The translations under genes were made by a program, and so were the position numbers. Below the pieces are notes generated by a model, which was not told the DNA's origin, did no database searches, and worked only from the letters and a program-made list of their open reading frames with translations. From M3007 sp046316495 (GTDB taxonomy: Bacteria > Bacteroidota > Bacteroidia > Chitinophagales > Saprospiraceae), in NCBI GenBank assembly GCA_046316495.1, contig JBKDAM010000141.1, forward strand, positions 1 to 18,383: a stretch of DNA of 18,383 bases, read 5' to 3'. Positions 13,399 through 18,383 of this stretch are shown here, in pieces. Each line of letters opens with the position of its first letter. The first letter of the stretch is position 1.

Positions 13399-14568
13399 TC
13401 AAGCCCTTTTGGAGGGTAATACTTGTTGAATACCTGGAAGTAATTCCTTCCGGATTTCTTCGTGGATTTGGTAAATAATCCTTTCTAATTCTGTCTGATC
13501 GGAGGGTCCTTGCATACTTAGATTTACCGCATTTTCGTACCGTACCTGTAACTCTTTTGCGTGTTTAAATGCGTTATGTAGCGACTCCTGTTCAGTGAAG
13601 TGTAATAATTGGTTGAGCGCAGTAAGGGTTTTTTGACTGGATAACAGTTGGCTGATTCCAGCAGAAAAGTCATAAAAATTGCTGGAGAAAGGAGTTGATT
13701 GTGTACGAACTTGCTCAAGACCGATTTGATTGATTAGCTTAATCGGGTTGATTTGAACCAAGTATGGGGTTAGGTCGTGCCCGAAACTCGGATCTATGTA
13801 GTACCGTCTGAGTGCTTTTGCCACCTGTTCTCGTAGCGCCCGAATCGATTTATTTAATTGAATCAGGTACAATTGCTGTTCTTCCCAGCTGAGGATGGTT
13901 GCGAATTTAAGCGAAGCAGGAATTCCATTTTCTGTAAATCCAAGGAATTCCTTGAACCAGGTCAATAGGGTTTGTTTCGGTTGCTCCGCGTGTACAAAAA
14001 GATGGATGTCGTCAAAATTGCTTTCCAGGCTCACAGCGCTCTGAACACCTTTGACCAAATTCAAGTACGTACTAAATTGCTCAAGGTAGTCATACATATA
14101 GGCATGTATATCGACCGGAGCTCCTTTCAGCAAAATTTCCAGCGATTGTAATTGGGTCGAAAAGTCACCTACAGGGCGAGGTTCCATTGCTTTTTTTAAA
14201 AGCAGCAACACATTTTGTAGGTCGTGAATCGGTTTTGTAATGAAGCTAAAACCACCTTCTCGAATGGTTTGTACCACTGTTTCATCAGAGGCCTTACCAG
14301 ATAAGATGATCACCGGGAGATTGGGAAAGCTCAGCTGAAGCCGCTTGAGTACCGAGAGTCCTTGAAGCCCGGTTGTTTTGAATAAAAGATCTAGTAAAAC
14401 TACTTGATACTCATTTTTTCGAGCCATCAGAAGTGCTTGCTCACCGGAGATGGCTTCGTCCACCAAATAACCCTCCTTTCGCAAGATTTCGCCCAAAACC
14501 TCCCTGAGTGGCTGATCATCCTCCACTAAAAGAACCCTGGGTGTTGTGCTGGAAACTATTTGTGACAT
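13399..14568 (-). CDS. response regulator with unrecognised output domain
   Basis: A 389-residue protein. Residues 10-125 form a CheY-like receiver: acidic pocket E16-D17-D18, phospho-acceptor D60 (VVLLDLLF), S90 (ILSG) in the Thr/Ser switch position and K112 (FITKPI). All key residues are present, so it should accept phosphate from a sensor kinase; none is encoded nearby. Residues 130-389 are mainly helical, with no helix-turn-helix, GGDEF, kinase, phosphatase or other output domain that I can recognise. There are mixed helical blocks near LEQFSTYLNLVKGV, LYLIQLNKSIRALREQVAKALRRYY and LHNAFKHAKELQVRYENA. It may act by protein-protein contact. It converges with mqnB; its own promoter is not clear. 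Confidence 0.82.
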   Translation of the reverse strand: MSQIVSSTTPRVLLVEDDQPLREVLGEILRKEGYLVDEAISGEQALLMARKNEYQVVLLDLLFKTTGLQGLSVLKRLQLSFPNLPVIILSGKASDETVVQTIREGGFSFITKPIHDLQNVLLLLKKAMEPRPVGDFSTQLQSLEILLKGAPVDIHAYMYDYLEQFSTYLNLVKGVQSAVSLESNFDDIHLFVHAEQPKQTLLTWFKEFLGFTENGIPASLKFATILSWEEQQLYLIQLNKSIRALREQVAKALRRYYIDPSFGHDLTPYLVQINPIKLINQIGLEQVRTQSTPFSSNFYDFSAGISQLLSSQKTLTALNQLLHFTEQESLHNAFKHAKELQVRYENAVNLSMQGPSDQTELERIIYQIHEEIRKELLPGIQQVLPSKRA

Positions 14569-14667
14569 GAAAACAAAGTGTTTTATGTACTTTAACTAAA
14601 AGCGTGCCAAAAATGGCGCGAGCTGGTCTTTTTTATTAATTATTTCTTTTTTCTGTACGAAAAAAAT

Positions 14668-14700
14668 GTTAACGAAGCTTAACCGCTTTCTTTTAGAAAG
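14668..14700. repeat. two adjacent inverted repeats in the 263-bp gap 14569-14831
   Basis: GTTAA-cgaagc-TTAAC (14668-14683) is followed at once by CTTTCT-TTT-AGAAAG (14686-14700). They lie between the divergent regulator gene and the tryptophan dioxygenase gene and could be operator sites for either. The rest of the gap carries the promoter described next and no coding sequence. Confidence 0.35.
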
Positions 14701-14766
14701 ACACCGGTAGTAATAAATCAGATACCGTTCCTATTTTGGGTTCTTTTTTGAATTGTTGAGACTGCC

Positions 14767-14800
14767 TTGGGGCGTAAAAACGCCGGGCTGATTACCTTTG
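14767..14800 (+). promoter_or_regulatory. promoter of tryptophan 2,3-dioxygenase with inverted repeat in the spacer
   Basis: TACCTTTG (14793-14800) is an exact -7 match. TTGG (14767-14770) lies 22 bp upstream as a slightly distant -33 element. Between them is the inverted repeat GGCGT-aaaa-ACGCC (14771-14784), placed where a regulator could bind. The start codon is 31 bp downstream. Confidence 0.5.
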
Positions 14801-14831
14801 TCGAGCTAATAACACACTAACCTTATTCTTT

Positions 14832-15938
14832 ATGAGCGATTCAGGAAAAAAGTATTCTACCATCCACTATCATTCCTACTTACAGTTGGACAAACTGTTG
14901 GATGCGCAGCATTTGAGAAGTGCTGAGCTGGAGGAGAAGCCTGCACATGACGAAATGTTGTTTATCATTGTCCACCAAGCATATGAGATCTGGTTCAAGC
15001 AGATCTTACATGAATTAGATTCAGTGGCAGAGATGTTTGAAGGAAATCATGTGGATGAACGCAACATTGGTACCGCCATTGCCCGCTTAAAACGGGTTAT
15101 TGAGATCCAAAAGTTGTTGGTTCAGCAGATTCAGGTTTTAGAAACCATGACTCCTCTTGATTTTTTAGATTTTAGGAGTTACTTATTCCCCGCATCGGGT
15201 TTTCAAAGTTTCCAATTTCGATTAATTGAAGTGATGTTGGGGTTGGATGAACGAGAGCGCCTTACGTATAATAACATGCCATTTGCTTCTGTTTTTGAGC
15301 AAGAGCAACAAGATAGGCTTCGAAAAATGGCGGAGGGGAAGTCGATGTTTCAGCTTTTGGAAGATTGGCTGGAGCGAACGCCCTTTCTTCAGTTCGGAAG
15401 CTTTGATTTTTTATCGCAGTATAAGTTGGCGGTACAGCAAATGTTGGAAAAGGAAGCCGCGGCTATCCGTTCTTCAGGTTATTTGACCGATCAAGAAAAA
15501 GAAATGCGGCTCCGTATGTTAGGTGGCACGGATACTTATTTTCAGTCAGTGCTCAATCCAGAAGCCCATGAGCAACTTCGGGCAGAAGGTAAGTTAAGAA
15601 TGTCGTACAAGGCGACTCTTGCGGCCTTACTAATCAATCTATATCGTGATGAGCCAATTTTACACAACCCATTTAACCTGCTCCAGTGTTTGGTTGAAAT
15701 TGACGAACAATTGACGACTTGGCGGTACCGCCATACTCAAATGGTTCTCCGAATGCTGGGCAAGAAAATTGGCACAGGAGGTTCCTCTGGATATGATTAT
15801 TTACATGCTACCGCAGTAAAGCACCATGTTTTCGCAGATTTGCACAATATTTCCACCCTCCTAATCCCGAGGTCTGAATTGCCTGAATTACCCACTGAGC
15901 TGAAGCAGAATCTGGGATTCCATTTTTCATTGGGCTAA
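14832..15938 (+). CDS. kynA: tryptophan 2,3-dioxygenase
   Basis: A haem enzyme that opens the indole ring of tryptophan with O2 to give N-formylkynurenine, the first step of the kynurenine route. It has 368 residues, longer than many bacterial forms (about 280-300) and nearer the animal length. Key residues can be placed by motif: HDEMLFIIVHQAYEIW (39-54) with active-site F44 and H48; SGFQSFQFR (122-130) with R130, which grips the substrate carboxylate; WRYRHTQM with proximal haem ligand H301; and GTGGSSGYDYL (314-324). The extra length is mostly in the 150-250 region. No kynureninase or formamidase gene lies beside it. The start follows a good TACCTTTG promoter, and the gene ends in a shared terminator. 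Confidence 0.95.
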   Translation: MSDSGKKYSTIHYHSYLQLDKLLDAQHLRSAELEEKPAHDEMLFIIVHQAYEIWFKQILHELDSVAEMFEGNHVDERNIGTAIARLKRVIEIQKLLVQQIQVLETMTPLDFLDFRSYLFPASGFQSFQFRLIEVMLGLDERERLTYNNMPFASVFEQEQQDRLRKMAEGKSMFQLLEDWLERTPFLQFGSFDFLSQYKLAVQQMLEKEAAAIRSSGYLTDQEKEMRLRMLGGTDTYFQSVLNPEAHEQLRAEGKLRMSYKATLAALLINLYRDEPILHNPFNLLQCLVEIDEQLTTWRYRHTQMVLRMLGKKIGTGGSSGYDYLHATAVKHHVFADLHNISTLLIPRSELPELPTELKQNLGFHFSLG

Positions 15939-15964
15939 AAAAACTATTTTTCCCTGTTAAAAGT

Positions 15965-16006
15965 AGAGCCAATTGCCTAAACTGACAATTGGCTCTTTCT
16001 TATTTT
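15965..16006. terminator. bidirectional terminator between kynA and the ATP-grasp gene
   Basis: AGAGCCAATTG (15965-15975) pairs perfectly over 11 bp with CAATTGGCTCT (15986-15996), with a 10-base loop. TTCTTATTTT follows on the plus strand and CTACTTTTAA on the minus strand. It therefore serves both convergent genes, and it overlaps the last codon of the minus-strand gene. Confidence 0.8.
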
Positions 16007-17193
16007 CCAGCTGGAATGACATGCGGAATAAATTGTGCATCATCGTCCAGAATCCAGCCCTCTTGTCTACGGACGGCTATTCCACAGGCCCCTTGCGACC
16101 AAAAAACACCCGGTTGATAACTTTTGCCTAAATAATCCAAGTTAAAGACTGCTTTCTCCTGAAAAATGGTCGGGAAGGTACCATAGTCTCCATCGTTCTC
16201 AAACACTAGCTGACCCTCTTCATTGTACAGTGCAATATTTTCACCCATGCGACCTATAATTGGTTTCTCTACGTACCCTTTTTTCTTATTCAAGCGGTCC
16301 AAACTAAAAGAAGTGGGTAAAAGAGCAGCATGCATTGGGTTGTTTTCAAACAGATAAACCAACAATGCTTTGCTTTGGAGCAGCATAGTGAACGCTGGAT
16401 TAATAACCAAGGCGTGCCCTCCAGTTATAATGGAGGTTAATAAATCCAGTAGTGCAGGTTCCTCATAGCAAATGAAATCCCATGGCACCATTTTATACCA
16501 AAAATCGTATCGTTGGTATTCATCTGGCCGAAGTTCTACAAAAATACCTTCCTCCGCAGAGAAAATAACATTGGGGAGATCCACTTGTTGTGCCAATTGA
16601 AAACCAGCTTCCAAGGCTGCTTTCCGAACGACCTCCAGGTTGAGGACGTCTTCCTCATAGCCCAAGCTGGAAAGTAAGAGCGTTGGCTCCCTATCTCGGT
16701 GTTTTTCCAGAAGCTGCTTAAAACCGCGGACTAGCTGCTTGTAGACCTGCCAGGAAGCGGGCTGTTCTATTCCCTGGATTTTGCGTGCCATCTCTGGTTG
16801 CATGAGTGCGGTTTCAGGTAGTAAGGAACAAGTATCCGCGTTGAATTCCAACAATTGCAGTGGAACGCCCTCTATGCCTCCTGCGAAATCAAATCTACCC
16901 AAAAGGTGAAGATCACTTTCTTGCCGAAGTGAATAGGAAACCAGGGGTACAGCGGAGGCTGGGATGCCAGCTTGCTCCCACTGATCCTGCTCTGCGACCC
17001 AGCGGGCTGCCTCCAGCATTCTGCTGTACAGCTGGTCTGAAACCGACAATAGTTCACGCATCTCAAACCCAGAGATTTCCAGACAAGCACTGGCCAGGTA
17101 ATCTGAGTTATGCCCAGAGCGGTACCATTGTAGACCATTTCGGTCCATCCAACCTGGATCGGGTGGGGGACATGGAATCAGCCGCTTATCCAC
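16000..17193 (-). CDS. glutathionylspermidine synthase-like ATP-grasp protein (YgiC/YjfC family)
   Basis: An ATP-grasp ligase of the glutathionylspermidine synthase C-domain family, nearest in architecture to stand-alone YgiC/YjfC. Visible motifs, numbered from the chosen start: GRFDF (99-103), LLEFNADTCSLLPE (114-127), equivalent to the E-N/D-ADT metal and ATP region, NPAFTMLLQSKALL (265-278), EKPIIGRMGENI (309-320) with the ATP lysine, and a C-terminal FPTIFQEKAVF segment. The family joins an amine and a carboxylate; the actual substrate of YgiC-type proteins is unsettled. No ATG precedes the conserved N-terminal PDPGW region. GTG at 17193 is preferred because it overlaps the upstream stop by eight bases (GTGGATAA); TTG at 17223 or GTG at 17220 would also be open. 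It is co-transcribed with the lipoprotein before it. Confidence 0.83.
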   Translation of the reverse strand: MDKRLIPCPPPDPGWMDRNGLQWYRSGHNSDYLASACLEISGFEMRELLSVSDQLYSRMLEAARWVAEQDQWEQAGIPASAVPLVSYSLRQESDLHLLGRFDFAGGIEGVPLQLLEFNADTCSLLPETALMQPEMARKIQGIEQPASWQVYKQLVRGFKQLLEKHRDREPTLLLSSLGYEEDVLNLEVVRKAALEAGFQLAQQVDLPNVIFSAEEGIFVELRPDEYQRYDFWYKMVPWDFICYEEPALLDLLTSIITGGHALVINPAFTMLLQSKALLVYLFENNPMHAALLPTSFSLDRLNKKKGYVEKPIIGRMGENIALYNEEGQLVFENDGDYGTFPTIFQEKAVFNLDYLGKSYQPGVFWSQGACGIAVRRQEGWILDDDAQFIPHVIPAGK

Positions 17194-17719
17194 CGAAACC
17201 GCGAGATGAACGGCCGCCACCAAAGCCGCTGGATGAACGGGAAGAATTCATGCTGGGACGAGTAGGGCGGCTAGTGCCACTTTTAAAACGCGCTCCAGCC
17301 GATTGATTAACCCGGTTGTAGGTTTGCTGGTTGGTATAGGCAGAAGGCGCTGGTGGTCGACTCAAGGAACGACCAAGCATATACCCCAATAATCCTGCTC
17401 CGGCAGCCGTCATGATGGGACCCGCCATACTGTGTCCGCCGCCATTTTGTTGCATCAAACGGGCTTCTGCTAATGTAAAGGTATCTACTTTGCCATCCAA
17501 GTATTTTGCAATGATCAAACTAGCGGAAGTGTCTGGGATAGAAGTTTCATCTTCAATTTTAAATTCTTTTGGGTTGACCTCCTTAACCGTAGTAATGAGA
17601 CCTTGAGCGGGCAATTCTACGGTTTGTTCCGTTCCACTGGTACAGCCGGTTACGGCAGCAAAGCTTAAAAGGCCCATTGTAAATAGCCAAAAATGGTTTT
17701 TTTCTATTTTTTGTAACAT
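17186..17719 (-). CDS. Gly/Ser-tailed lipoprotein, YgiB-like in layout
   Basis: A 177-residue lipoprotein with signal segment WLFTMGLLSFAAVTGC and lipobox VTGC (C26). A polar middle (40-90) follows, then a Gly-rich hydrophobic stretch GPIMTAAGAGLLGYMLGRSLSR (about 99-120), and a low-complexity Arg/Ser/Gly tail ending SSGFGGGRSSRGFGG. The layout recalls Escherichia coli YgiB (DUF1190), also encoded directly before the ATP-grasp gene ygiC: lipobox, a Gly-rich segment with a MxGR motif and a Ser/Arg/Gly-Gly end. Overall sequence similarity is low, so homology is not shown. The stop overlaps the next gene, indicating coupling. An envelope role shared with the ligase is inferred. The promoter is not evident in 17720-17878. 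Confidence 0.72.
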   Translation of the reverse strand: MLQKIEKNHFWLFTMGLLSFAAVTGCTSGTEQTVELPAQGLITTVKEVNPKEFKIEDETSIPDTSASLIIAKYLDGKVDTFTLAEARLMQQNGGGHSMAGPIMTAAGAGLLGYMLGRSLSRPPAPSAYTNQQTYNRVNQSAGARFKSGTSRPTRPSMNSSRSSSGFGGGRSSRGFGG

Positions 17720-17863
17720 AATATAGTGTATTATTTGTTTGAAGGTGCAAGTTAAGGGTTCTATCGGATGAACAAGGGTGATATTTGTACGAATGTGGAC
17801 AAATCACAGCTCAAATTCCGTTTTTTTCAGATTTATCGCTGCTATCAGTTCCTGATTTTATCC

Positions 17864-17871
17864 TACCTTCG
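17864..17871 (+). promoter_or_regulatory. -7 element of the phosphoglucomutase gene
   Basis: TACCTTCG matches TAnnTTTG at seven of eight positions and ends seven bases before the ATG at 17879, predicting a very short leader. Confidence 0.45.
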
Positions 17872-17878
17872 CAGCTGT

Positions 17879-18383
17879 ATGACGGATTTCCGATTTAGTG
17901 CATCCATTCAAGGACTTATTTTCGATTTGGACGGTGTGTTAGTTGACACCAGGCCTTATCATTTGGCGGCTTGGAGCAGGCTAGCGGCCCAATTAGGGGT
18001 TGAAATTGATGCCTCCCACAACGAAGTCTTGAGAGGCCTCAGTCGAATGGAGAGCCTTGAAAAAATACTGGAGTGGGGGAACCTTTATTGCAGTGAGGCA
18101 GAGAAGCTTCACTGGTCAGATGTTAAGAATAATTGGTATATTGATGCCATCACACGGATGAGCCCTGAGGAAGTGCTACCCGGTGTCAGAGCATTTTTGG
18201 AAACCTGTAAATTGGCAGGAAAAAAGACAGCGGTGGTTTCTTCCTCGAAGAATGCAAGAACCGTTCTTCAATCTACGGAGCTCGAACCACTTTTCGATGC
18301 GGTGGTAGATGGAACGATGTTCAAAAAGCCCAAACCAGCACCAGATGTTTTTTGGGTGGCTGCGGAGCTAATCGGCTGTGCTC
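17879..18383 (+). CDS. pgmB: beta-phosphoglucomutase, HAD family (N-terminal part)
   Basis: The first 168 residues of a HAD-superfamily phosphatase-fold enzyme; the 3' end lies outside the window (a full-length protein has about 220 residues). Motif I is FDLDGVLVDT (15-24), with nucleophile D16 and acid/base D18. The cap domain carries RGLSRMESLEKIL (52-64), which matches the substrate-binding GxSRxxSL pattern of beta-phosphoglucomutase. Motif II is VVSSSKNA and motif III is the lysine in MFKKPKPAPDVF. The enzyme converts beta-glucose-1-phosphate to glucose-6-phosphate, normally after a maltose, trehalose or kojibiose phosphorylase; such a gene may lie just downstream. The specific assignment rests on the cap motif, so a related sugar phosphatase remains possible. 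Confidence 0.87.
   Translation, partial: MTDFRFSASIQGLIFDLDGVLVDTRPYHLAAWSRLAAQLGVEIDASHNEVLRGLSRMESLEKILEWGNLYCSEAEKLHWSDVKNNWYIDAITRMSPEEVLPGVRAFLETCKLAGKKTAVVSSSKNARTVLQSTELEPLFDAVVDGTMFKKPKPAPDVFWVAAELIGCA

Noticed and set aside
16860..17306. 148-codon plus-strand ORF opposite the ATP-grasp and lipoprotein genes
   Set aside because: It is antisense to two genes with clear family motifs; its translation is Pro/Arg-rich and matches nothing.
1..18383. CRISPR array, insertion sequence, prophage or integron
   Set aside because: I saw no regularly spaced repeats, transposase or integrase motifs, or terminal inverted repeats on either strand.

Overview
The window is about 18.4 kb of a chromosome from the phylum Bacteroidota. 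Several signs agree: a type IX secretion C-terminal sorting domain, repeated TAnnTTTG promoter elements at the 5' ends of genes, an ECF sigma gene followed by a Bacteroidota-style one-membrane-segment partner, and start/stop overlaps without clear Shine-Dalgarno sequences. A Saprospiria-like marine or soil relative is my guess and is not proven. No phage, transposon, integrase or CRISPR array is visible, so this looks like ordinary core chromosome with a few oddities.

Layout. At 1-323 is the 3' end of kdtA (Kdo transferase, lipid A core). Tail-to-tail with it on the minus strand (345-458) lies an odd tRNA-like gene. It has a type II (Leu/Ser-like) body, a 45-nt structured variable arm and an Asp-like GTC anticodon. 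A very AT-rich stretch follows (about 484-735). Next come a CoA-type Nudix hydrolase (+) and hemL (-), which converge. Positions 2730-3115 hold a possible 41-codon ORF and two TAAGTTTG boxes. After them is an ECF sigma factor with a putative anti-sigma partner (+). From 4337 to 6642 a minus-strand pair with an ATGA overlap encodes a LuxE/PaaK-like acyl-activating protein and an outer-membrane beta-barrel protein. A probable lipoprotein (+) diverges from this pair. From 7261 to 9536 a second ATGA-coupled minus pair encodes two unrelated sugar-phosphate isomerases: classical pgi and a SIS-fold bifunctional PGI/PMI. Then follow a small T9SS cargo protein (-), miaA (-), and a plus-strand pair of PlsC-like acyltransferase and futalosine hydrolase (mqnB, menaquinone synthesis). 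A response regulator with an unrecognised output domain converges with mqnB with zero gap. Tryptophan 2,3-dioxygenase (+) comes next and shares a bidirectional terminator with a minus-strand YgiC-like ATP-grasp gene, which is preceded by a Gly/Ser-tailed lipoprotein. The window ends inside a beta-phosphoglucomutase gene (+).

The genes mostly serve separate housekeeping tasks: envelope lipids, tetrapyrrole, quinone and hexose-phosphate metabolism, and tRNA modification. Local partnerships are inferred from overlap: sigma/anti-sigma, LuxE-like/barrel, the two isomerases, and lipoprotein/ATP-grasp. The least ordinary item is the tRNA-like gene.
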